Below are positions 54,629 to 62,160 of a stretch of DNA of 64,000 nucleotides, in pieces. The notes below the pieces were generated by a model. The model was not told the origin of the DNA. It did no database searches and saw only the letters and a list, made by a program, of their open reading frames with translations. A program made the position numbers and the translations under genes. Position 1 is the stretch's first letter. Every line of letters starts with the position of its first letter. Source of the DNA: Roseiarcus sp963807735 (lineage in GTDB: Bacteria; Pseudomonadota; Alphaproteobacteria; Rhizobiales; Beijerinckiaceae); assembly GCA_963807735.1 (NCBI GenBank), contig CAWEDI010000025.1:1-64000 (forward strand). Direction: 5' to 3'.

Positions 54629-54781
54629 CTCGACGAGCTCCACGAGGAGATAGCCTTTATCGCATTTCACTTTCATTGGAGCGAGGCGGCGGTGATGCGG
54701 ATGGAGCATCGCGACCGGCGTCGCTGGGTCGCCGAAATCTCGAAAATCAATCGCCGCGTGAGCGAAGGGAACCGTATCTGA
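54608..54781 (+). CDS. DUF6760-like extension, reachable only by -1 frameshift
   Basis: In the -1 frame the codons give IAGYPLDELHEEIAFIAFHF, then HWSEAAVMRMEHRDRRRWVA and EISKINRRVSEGNRI to TGA at 54779-54781, which matches the DUF6760 pattern (YPLDELHEEVAxIAxHFHW...LEHxERRRW). No ATG, GTG or TTG lies before this conserved start: the frame has a TGA about 20 bases upstream. Independent initiation would have to use an internal GTG/ATG that removes the conserved N-terminus. It is best read as the C-terminal part of a frameshifted chaperone. Confidence 0.7.
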   Translation, partial: GGIAGYPLDELHEEIAFIAFHFHWSEAAVMRMEHRDRRRWVAEISKINRRVSEGNRI

Positions 54782-55461
54782 TGAATTCGAATATCGGGGT
54801 TATCCGTCGTATGGCGATAACTGATCGGCCCGAGCCGTTGACGATCGCGGCGTCGCGCGCGTTCGCGGGGGCAATCGAGGCGCGTCACACGTCCTGGGGC
54901 AGATTGGCGTCGCGCGCGGATCTGCTGCTAGCCAGCGCCGAGCGTTCCATCGCCAACCAATTTGAAGTCGCCAATCGGATCGAGGTCGCGCCGCGAATAG
55001 AGATCCTGGTCCAGGATCGCGACGAACGCGGCGACGCCCAGCCTCCTCCGCCGCCACGGCAGTCGGGCAGCTTCGGCGTGTCCGACGCGGTTGCGCTCTA
55101 CGAGCGATTGTTTTCGCGCCGAACCACGGCGCCACTTTTCGCAGCGCCGGCGGGTGCGCCGCCCAAGGCCGCCTCGCCCGCTGATGTTTTCCGGAGTGCG
55201 GACGCCACCCCCACTCAGGAAGCGCGCGCCGGACGAGTGTTCTCGAGGCCTTCGAGCCCGGACCGACTCGTCGGGGCCGTGGCGACGGAGCCCGCGCCGC
55301 GCGCCCGCTTTGAAGCGGAATGGGGGACGCCAATCAGCGTCCCCGCCCAGCCCAAGACGATCGACCTGCAGGCCGCGGAAGTCCGGCGCGTCGCAGATCA
55401 AGTCATGCGGGAAATCGATCATCGGCTCGTCGCTCGTCGCGAGCGCGTGGGGAGACGCTGA
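54781..55461 (+). CDS. eCIS cluster hypothetical protein
   Basis: A 226-aa protein whose ATG shares one base with the stop of the DUF6760-like frame (TGATG). No known domain is recognised. The first 70 residues are helical and the middle is Pro/Ala-rich (GDAQPPPPPRQ). The C-terminus (LQAAEVRRVADQVMREIDHR and LVARRERVGRR) matches the end of similar proteins in other eCIS clusters. It is probably a structural or assembly factor of the tail, by position only. Confidence 0.65.
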   Translation: MNSNIGVIRRMAITDRPEPLTIAASRAFAGAIEARHTSWGRLASRADLLLASAERSIANQFEVANRIEVAPRIEILVQDRDERGDAQPPPPPRQSGSFGVSDAVALYERLFSRRTTAPLFAAPAGAPPKAASPADVFRSADATPTQEARAGRVFSRPSSPDRLVGAVATEPAPRARFEAEWGTPISVPAQPKTIDLQAAEVRRVADQVMREIDHRLVARRERVGRR

Positions 55462-55464
55462 TCC

Positions 55465-56154
55465 ATGCCCGCGCTGGAAAAGGCCGTGATCACCAACACC
55501 ATCACGCAGGGGATGCTGCCGGTGATGTTCAATCCGACGGACTATTCCGTGAGTCAGGAGATCAACTACGCAAAGGCCGCAGTTCCAGGTTTGAGCCAAC
55601 CACTGCTTCAATTCGTCAACGGCAACGTTCCGGCGCTCGAGATGGAGCTGTTCCTCGACACCAATGAGACGGTCAGCATCAACGGCAAGACGATCGCAAC
55701 CGCGGGTAGCGACGTGCGAGCGCTGACGCAACAGATCACCGATCTGATGACGATCGATTCCTCAACCCATGCGCCGCCGGTGATCGTCTTCACTTGGGCC
55801 TCCCTCTCGTTCACATGCGTGCTTGCGCGCGCCGTGCAGAAATTCGTGATGTTCCTCCAGGACGGCACCCCCGTGCGGGCGCGGCTTCAGGTCGTGTTTC
55901 ACGGCTACAACAACGCCAACAACGAGTCTAAGGAAGTCAAGCGCCAGACGGCAGATTACAGCAAGAGCTACACCGTCGCTCAGGGCGACACGTTGTCAAA
56001 GATCGCGGGTCAGGTCTACGGCAACGCTGCGCTGTGGCGACCGATCGGGATGAACAACAACCTGGACGAGTCGATCGCACTCGAGATCGGCAAGCGGCTT
56101 CTGATCCCGCAACTACCGTTCCAGGACCCCTCAACCGGGGAGGTGGTCTGGTAG
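55465..56154 (+). CDS. LysM-domain baseplate/tail protein (Pvc7-like)
   Basis: A 229-aa protein. Residues about 1-150 form a tail-tube-adapter-like domain (MLPVMFNPTDYSVSQEINYA, LEMELFLDTNETVSINGK). Residues about 172-220 are a LysM motif: SYTVAQGDTLSKIAGQVYGN and LEIGKRLLIPQLP. In eCIS such proteins are located between tube and spike hub. It follows the preceding gene by three bases. Confidence 0.87.
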   Translation: MPALEKAVITNTITQGMLPVMFNPTDYSVSQEINYAKAAVPGLSQPLLQFVNGNVPALEMELFLDTNETVSINGKTIATAGSDVRALTQQITDLMTIDSSTHAPPVIVFTWASLSFTCVLARAVQKFVMFLQDGTPVRARLQVVFHGYNNANNESKEVKRQTADYSKSYTVAQGDTLSKIAGQVYGNAALWRPIGMNNNLDESIALEIGKRLLIPQLPFQDPSTGEVVW

Positions 56155-57360
56155 ATGGCCTTCCTCGCGCTGGCGCCCTCGCCTTCCTCGCAATTTGTGC
56201 CGGACTACGCGATCGCGATTAACGGCGCGCAAATCCCCACCTCGCTGCGCTCGTCGATCGGCAGCGTGATTTTCGAGAGCGGCATCAACGCCGCCGACCG
56301 GGTTGAGGTGGCGGTCGCCAACCCAGGGTTGGCGTGGCTACAGAGCCATATCAACGGCCTCGGCTTCGTGCCGTTTCCAACCAACGTCCGCATAGGGCCG
56401 ATCCAGACGCCGAATTTCAACGGCGCCGGTCTCTTCGACATGGGCAACACGCTGAGTTTGGCGATCGGCTACGCCGACCAGCCGCTCGCGGATGTGTTCG
56501 CAGGCGACATCACTGGCTTGGAAATTAGCCTGCCGTCGGACGGGATGCCGATGGTGACAATCGTTGCGCACAATCGCCTCAATAGGCTCGCGCAGGGGAG
56601 CTATGGGCGCGGATTCGGTCCGCTGCCCGACGCGTTAATCGCGGCGATACTCAGCGCCGAGAACCTGCTGCTGCCGATGATAGACCCGACGGTCACCGCG
56701 GCCTCGACCGCGATCGCGGTCGTGAATTATGTCTTCAACGGCAGCGGTCGCAAACAGAAGGCGCAGACTGATCTGGAGCTGCTGCAGGAGATCGCCAAGA
56801 CCTACGACGCCGACTTCTGGGTCGAGGGCAGCACGTTGTATTTGTCACGCTTCCTAAAACCGTACACGCCCAGCGTCACATTGGCCTGGGGCGAATCACT
56901 GCTAGATTTCGCGCCGAGGATAAGCACCGTCGGCAATGTGTTCGGCGTCGGAGTGAAGTTCATGCTGCGCGAAATTCCGCTCAGCTTTATGGTGACCGCG
57001 TCCTGGAATTTGGATACGCAAAGTCTGGCGATCAACGTCGTCCCCGGAGCCGCGGCGGCCTATCTAAAATCCCTCATCGGCCCGATTGTCAGCCTGATCA
57101 ACCGGCCGATCAGCAGCCCACCCGACATCATCAACAGCGCACTGTTCCTAACTCGCAAACTGCGTGACATGCTCAACAATCGGCTGACGGCCTCGGCGGA
57201 GGCGATCGGCGACCCCGCGATCATCGCCAATGCGGTGGTGCAAATCAACGGCATCGGTCCCGATCTCAGCGGCGACTATCGTGTGACCAACGCGCGCCAC
57301 GTGATCGACTCGCACGGCTATCGCACGCATTTCAAGATCCGGAAGGAGATCCTGCCATGA
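56155..57360 (+). CDS. Phage late-control gpD-like hub protein (Pvc8 N-part)
   Basis: A 401-aa gpD/gp27-like protein: FVPDYAIAINGAQIPTSLRS, EVAVANPGLAWLQSHINGLG, and AKTYDADFWVEGSTLYLSRF, ending SGDYRVTNARHVIDSHGYRT. It forms the hub to which the spike is attached. It starts directly at the stop of the LysM gene, and its TGA overlaps the ATG of the next gene by four bases. Confidence 0.86.
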   Translation: MAFLALAPSPSSQFVPDYAIAINGAQIPTSLRSSIGSVIFESGINAADRVEVAVANPGLAWLQSHINGLGFVPFPTNVRIGPIQTPNFNGAGLFDMGNTLSLAIGYADQPLADVFAGDITGLEISLPSDGMPMVTIVAHNRLNRLAQGSYGRGFGPLPDALIAAILSAENLLLPMIDPTVTAASTAIAVVNYVFNGSGRKQKAQTDLELLQEIAKTYDADFWVEGSTLYLSRFLKPYTPSVTLAWGESLLDFAPRISTVGNVFGVGVKFMLREIPLSFMVTASWNLDTQSLAINVVPGAAAAYLKSLIGPIVSLINRPISSPPDIINSALFLTRKLRDMLNNRLTASAEAIGDPAIIANAVVQINGIGPDLSGDYRVTNARHVIDSHGYRTHFKIRKEILP

Positions 57361-58061
57361 GCGCAGTGTCGTTTGATTGGCTCTCGGAGCCGCCAGAGAC
57401 CGACGACGAAAAGGAGCCTAAACGCTTCTACGGCGTAGTCACAGGGACAGTGATAAATCCGCTCGATCCGATGACGCTCGGGCGATTGCAGGTGCAGCTT
57501 CATTTCATTGATGATCTCGATCTCAGCGCCTGGGCGCGCGTCGCCGTTCCGATGGCGGGGCAGTTCGCGGGCTTCTATTGTCTTCCTAAGTTCGGCGACG
57601 AAGTTCTGGTGGCGTTTGAGCACGGCGACGTCAACGCGCCCTATATCATCGGAGGCCTCTGGAACGCGGGGGCGCCGCCGCCGCTGCCGAGCCCATTGCC
57701 ACAAATACGCTGCATCCGATCGCCGCTGGGCAGTCAACTGGTGTTCGCCGAAGCCCTGTCCACCGTGACGCTGCAGAACGCGCCAACGCCGCCCGAGGTG
57801 ATTCCCGCGCCGCCCGCGCCTGGGCCCTCGCAGACGCTGGCGCTCACGCCCGCGGGAATGATGGCGATGACGAACAACATCATGCTGACCGCCGGCATTT
57901 CGGTTCAGATCGTCGTTGGCGCCAACCTCGTCACGATCAACGATAGCGGCGTGACGATCGCTAGCGCGAGCCAGCTCAATCTCACCGCGGCCGCAGGCAT
58001 CAACATCACGGCAGGCGGCACGATAACTATCGCCGCTCCTCTCGTCGACATCAACGGTTGA
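57357..58061 (+). CDS. Phage baseplate assembly protein V / VgrG-like spike
   Basis: A 234-aa protein with an OB-fold N-terminus: FYGVVTGTVINPLDPMTLGR, GRLQVQLHFIDDLDLSAWAR and FGDEVLVAFEHGDVNAPYII, the gpV/gp5 signature. The C-terminal part is a repetitive beta-helix-like stretch (NIMLTAGISVQIVVGANLVT, ASQLNLTAAAGINITAGGTI), the spike shaft. It pairs with the gpD-like hub in front of it. No PAAR tip is visible before 64000. Confidence 0.89.
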   Translation: MSAVSFDWLSEPPETDDEKEPKRFYGVVTGTVINPLDPMTLGRLQVQLHFIDDLDLSAWARVAVPMAGQFAGFYCLPKFGDEVLVAFEHGDVNAPYIIGGLWNAGAPPPLPSPLPQIRCIRSPLGSQLVFAEALSTVTLQNAPTPPEVIPAPPAPGPSQTLALTPAGMMAMTNNIMLTAGISVQIVVGANLVTINDSGVTIASASQLNLTAAAGINITAGGTITIAAPLVDING

Positions 58062-58066
58062 CGTTC

Positions 58067-58477
58067 ATGGCCATTAGCGCTCAGGGCAATGCGTTTCTTG
58101 GCGTCGGCTGGGCGTTTCCGCCCACGGCGGCAGGGAGCGACATTGGCGTCGTCGCCGAGGTCGCAGACATACAGCAGTCGATCTTGATCATTCTTGGCAC
58201 CGCTCAGGGCGAGCGCGCCATGCGTCCGGACTTTGGCGCTGGGCTGAAGGCGCTTTTGTTCGAACCGATCAACATGACGACTGCGGCGCTAGCGCAATAC
58301 AGGACCCAGACGGCACTGATCCAATGGGAGCCGCGGATCGATCAAATCACCGTCAAGGTCACCCCGCAGCCCCTCAATGGTCTGCTGTCAATCGATATTC
58401 GGTATCGCGTCCGATTGACCAACGTGTTCTACAACCTCGTCTACCCCTTCTATCTGACGGAAGGGGACGCGCAGTGA
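58067..58477 (+). CDS. GPW/gp25 family baseplate wedge protein
   Basis: A 136-aa protein with the gp25 pattern: LGVGWAFPPTAAGSDIGVVA, QQSILIILGTAQGERAMRPD, FGAGLKALLFEPIN. ATG 58067 is chosen over the earlier TTG 58058, which overlaps the stop of the spike gene. Its TGA overlaps the GTG of the next gene (GTGA). gp25 connects sheath and baseplate. Confidence 0.92.
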   Translation: MAISAQGNAFLGVGWAFPPTAAGSDIGVVAEVADIQQSILIILGTAQGERAMRPDFGAGLKALLFEPINMTTAALAQYRTQTALIQWEPRIDQITVKVTPQPLNGLLSIDIRYRVRLTNVFYNLVYPFYLTEGDAQ

Positions 58478-61400
58478 CGGCCACTGTCACGCCTGTTCTG
58501 GATCCGCGCTCGGCGCAGAATTTTTACGCCGGTTTGGCGGCGCTTCAGCCCGCTTTCGTACCCGAGCTAGCGGTTGCGCCATCCGGTCAAACCACGGCGC
58601 TGATGCAGATAACCGCGCGCTTCTCCGCGATCGTCGCCCAGCGCCTCGTGCAGGCGCCGGATCGTGACAAGCTCGCATTCCTCGACATGCTCGGGGTCAC
58701 GTTAATACCGGCGCAACCTGCCCGCGCCCCGCTTGTGTTCACGCCCTTGCCCTTGTCGAACGACAGCCGCATTCCGGCCGGCACGCGTGCGGGCGCCAGC
58801 TCTCCGGGCGTCTCGGTCCCCACGACGTTCGAAACAGAGAACGACATAGGGATGACGGCGGCCACGTTGACGCAGGTGGTTTCGCTGTGGCCTGACCAGG
58901 ACGGTTTCGTCGATCATTCGCAACACTTCGCGGGCGGTCAGCCGTTCACTCTGTTCCAGAACCCCTCGCCGGTCGAGCACGTGCTCTACCTTGCACATCG
59001 TACGCTGTTCGCCTTCAAGGGCCAATCAACGGTCGAGGCACGCTTCGCCCTCGCCGTTCCGGGCAGCAAACCCCTAACTTACGCGTGGGAGTTCTGGGAC
59101 GGCCACGTTTGGCGCCCGTTCATCGATTTCGACGCCGCGGAGGCCAACCCAAGTCAGGACGGCACAGTCGGCTTGACTCGGAGTGGCGTCATTACGCTTG
59201 AGGCGGGCTGTGGCGATTCCGAGGCGACCTCGGTCGCTAATATTTCGAATTATTGGATCCGGGGTCGTTTGACTGCGCCACTGCCGCCAGATCCGACCCG
59301 GATCTCCGCGGTTGTGAACCAGATAAGCTTGAGGACCACGATTGACCGGGGGCTGGTGAGCGGGTCTGGCAGTGGATGTCAGGGCGTCGCCCAAATCGAC
59401 GCCGCCTTTGCGGGATCGACGATGCTCGACCTCACCAAGACCTTCTTTCCGCTCGGTAAGGCGCCCGGCACGGACGCGGCCTTCTATTTCGCCAGCCAGG
59501 AGGTCTTCAGCAAACCCGGCGCGAAGGTGACATTGTGTTTCGATATCGCCACGACGCCGGAGCAACAGGCGGACGCTTTGGGCGGCAAATATGCCGCACA
59601 GGTCGGCCAGGCCGAAAAGGACCTATTGGCTGCGGTTAAAGAAGTTGCAGAAGCCGCGATTGCAGGAGCGTATTCAGCGACTTCGCTCGGTACTGCTTCC
59701 GGCACGGACACTACCAACACACAAAACGCCGCCACGGCATTGCAGAACGCCGTCAACGGCCTGACCGATCTGAGCGCCGTCGCGAACGTCAAAACGTCAT
59801 TTGACGCCCTGGTCCAGGCGCTCAACCAGACTATCCAGGACAGCCTCAATGCGCTCGCGATTCTGGTGAAACAAGCCGGATCGGGAGGGAACCTAACAAT
59901 CTCCACGTCGGTCGGAGGGGACGACGCCTGGCTAACCAACATTCAAGAAGAATTTTCATCGCTTTCGGAGGCGTTCGCAACTCTTTCCGGCATGACCGCG
60001 ATTTCAGCCGCCGCCGCAGGCGGCGCGTCGCCCCCATTGCTGGCACCGCCGCGTTTGGTGTGGGAGTATTGGAACGGCGCGGAATGGCGAAACCTGGTTG
60101 GCCCCAAGAACGACGACACGACCAACTTGCTCGCGTCCGGAGAGATATCTTTTACGGCGCCGCAAGATATCTCCCCGTTCAGTCTCAACGGATCGGCGGC
60201 GCTCTTCATGCGCGCCCGATTGGCGAGTGGAAGCTACAACACACTGACGTTGGTCACTTGGAAGGATCCGAGTTCTGGACAGACAAACTGGATGCCGGTC
60301 ATTCAACCGCGTCCGCCGTCGTTGGGCGCCATCGCGATTGGATATGTCTATAGATCACCGTGGCTCGCGCCAGAGCAATCTCTGAGCTGGAATGACTTTG
60401 TCGTTGAGAACCATACGCCCGCGCCATCGAGCCCGGCCGCGAATTACGCGCCCTACCATCCCGTCGCCGACACGTTGCCCTCGCTCTATCTCGGGTTCAA
60501 CCAGCCGTCGCCCAACGACTATCTCTCGATCTACTTCGACATTGCGGAAACCGAAATCGACGGGCCGCCTTTGGTTTGGGAGGCGTGGTCGGCTGGAAGC
60601 TGGCAGACGCTGACTGTCAGCGACGACACCGGCGCGCTAGCGCGTGCCGGGATGGTCGCCTTCCTCCATCCCGGCTCGCCGCCGCGCGCGACGGTGAACG
60701 TCGCCGCCGCCGCGGGTTCGACCGTCACGGCCACGAGCGCGCTCGCCGCCGCCGTTTTCAAGGCCGGCGACGAGATCGTCGTTCAACCCGATCAGGCGGC
60801 TGAGGTGGGCGCAATAGAGTCGATTGACGGCGCCAGGATCAATCTGGTGACGCCTTTATCGGGCAGCTACGCGAACACGACCGCGACTCTCGCCGCATTG
60901 CCGCGGTTCGGCATTTCGCTCGATTGGGTGCGCGCGCGTCTAAAGACTGACGGGGCCCCCGAGCAGAGCCGGATCAAAGGCATCTACCCCAATGCAGTTT
61001 GGGCGCGGCAAGTGCAGACCGTCAACAACGAAACCCTTGGTTCCGGGACCGGGCAGCCCAGTCAGTGGCTGAGATTCCAGCAATTTCCGGTGCTGGAGGG
61101 AGAGGTAGTGCAAGTCCGCGAGTTGGACGGCGCCCAGGCCAACGTGGGATTTCCAGCGCTCACGGAGCAACTTACGGAGGCGGGGATCCCCGACAGCGCG
61201 ATACGAACCGTTACCGACGCGCGCTCCGGCCTGATTACGGAAGTCTGGGTCACCTGGTTCGGACAGCCCAATTTCTACTTTTCTGGCCCCGACGACCGAC
61301 ACTATGTCCTCAACCGCGCGACCGGCCGCATCATTTTCGGCGATGGCGTCAATGGCATGCTGCCGACAGCCGGCAATTCCAACATCGTCTCCTATCTCTA

Positions 61401-62154
61401 TCAAGCGGGGGGCGGCCTCGCCGGCGACGTAGCGGCAGGCGCCATCAATCAACTTCTGAGCGGCGCGAGCGCGCGGAGCGTGACCAATCCCGCGGCTGCG
61501 GAAGGCGGCGCGGACACCGAACCGGCCGCCAACGTCAGCTGGCGTGGTCCGCAGGTGCTGCGGCATCGCGGCGCGGCGCTGGCAGCGGCCGACTATGAAT
61601 CGTTGGCGCTCCAAGCTTCCCCCGGGGTCGCCATTGCGCGTTGCCTGCCGGCGACCGATGCAAATCTCAGACCCGCGCCCGGCTGGGTGACATTGATCGT
61701 TGTGCCCAGAAGTCTGGACCCTGAGCCAGCTCCCTCCTACGAACTCAAGCAGGAGGTGCTGGCTTACATCGCCGCAAGGGCGCCCGCGGCGGTGGAGGCT
61801 GGTCGCATCTCAATCATCGCGCCGAACTACCTTGCCGTCGGCGTCAGCGCGACCGTCGCGGCCCGGACAATTAGCCAGTCCGGCGTGGTCAAGGCCGCTG
61901 TTGTTTCTGCGCTGAGCCAATTCCTGCATCCGGTCTACGGCGGGCCGAGCGGCCGTGGCTGGCCGTTTGGGCGCAATGTCTTTCTCTCGGATGTCGCCTC
62001 GCTCCTGGAGGGCGTCGACGGGGTCGACTACGTGCAGGGGCTCGAGCTGTTGCTCGATCTCATTCCGTCGGGAGACGCCGTGACCGTGCCGCCCGAGCGG
62101 CTGGTGGCGGCCGGCCCTATGTCAATTGCGATGGAGGGCGCGCCAAACGCGTAA
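58474..62154 (+). CDS. Baseplate J-like protein (Pvc11-like)
   Basis: A 1226-aa protein from GTG 58474 (GGAAGGGGAC upstream). The middle has three related segments (WEFWDGHVW near 59090, VWEYWNGAEWRNL near 60060, VWEAWSAGSWQTL near 60570), and between the first and second an Ala/Gln/Asn-rich helical insertion of about 130 residues (around 59560-59990). The C-terminal part has the gpJ baseplate domain: FGDGVNGMLPTAGNSNIVSY, YRQAGGGLAGDVAAG-like, and LRHRGAALAAADYESLALQA, ending LLDLIPSGD. It is the main wedge of the baseplate. Confidence 0.87.
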   Translation: MTATVTPVLDPRSAQNFYAGLAALQPAFVPELAVAPSGQTTALMQITARFSAIVAQRLVQAPDRDKLAFLDMLGVTLIPAQPARAPLVFTPLPLSNDSRIPAGTRAGASSPGVSVPTTFETENDIGMTAATLTQVVSLWPDQDGFVDHSQHFAGGQPFTLFQNPSPVEHVLYLAHRTLFAFKGQSTVEARFALAVPGSKPLTYAWEFWDGHVWRPFIDFDAAEANPSQDGTVGLTRSGVITLEAGCGDSEATSVANISNYWIRGRLTAPLPPDPTRISAVVNQISLRTTIDRGLVSGSGSGCQGVAQIDAAFAGSTMLDLTKTFFPLGKAPGTDAAFYFASQEVFSKPGAKVTLCFDIATTPEQQADALGGKYAAQVGQAEKDLLAAVKEVAEAAIAGAYSATSLGTASGTDTTNTQNAATALQNAVNGLTDLSAVANVKTSFDALVQALNQTIQDSLNALAILVKQAGSGGNLTISTSVGGDDAWLTNIQEEFSSLSEAFATLSGMTAISAAAAGGASPPLLAPPRLVWEYWNGAEWRNLVGPKNDDTTNLLASGEISFTAPQDISPFSLNGSAALFMRARLASGSYNTLTLVTWKDPSSGQTNWMPVIQPRPPSLGAIAIGYVYRSPWLAPEQSLSWNDFVVENHTPAPSSPAANYAPYHPVADTLPSLYLGFNQPSPNDYLSIYFDIAETEIDGPPLVWEAWSAGSWQTLTVSDDTGALARAGMVAFLHPGSPPRATVNVAAAAGSTVTATSALAAAVFKAGDEIVVQPDQAAEVGAIESIDGARINLVTPLSGSYANTTATLAALPRFGISLDWVRARLKTDGAPEQSRIKGIYPNAVWARQVQTVNNETLGSGTGQPSQWLRFQQFPVLEGEVVQVRELDGAQANVGFPALTEQLTEAGIPDSAIRTVTDARSGLITEVWVTWFGQPNFYFSGPDDRHYVLNRATGRIIFGDGVNGMLPTAGNSNIVSYLYQAGGGLAGDVAAGAINQLLSGASARSVTNPAAAEGGADTEPAANVSWRGPQVLRHRGAALAAADYESLALQASPGVAIARCLPATDANLRPAPGWVTLIVVPRSLDPEPAPSYELKQEVLAYIAARAPAAVEAGRISIIAPNYLAVGVSATVAARTISQSGVVKAAVVSALSQFLHPVYGGPSGRGWPFGRNVFLSDVASLLEGVDGVDYVQGLELLLDLIPSGDAVTVPPERLVAAGPMSIAMEGAPNA

Positions 62155-62160
62155 ATCCCG

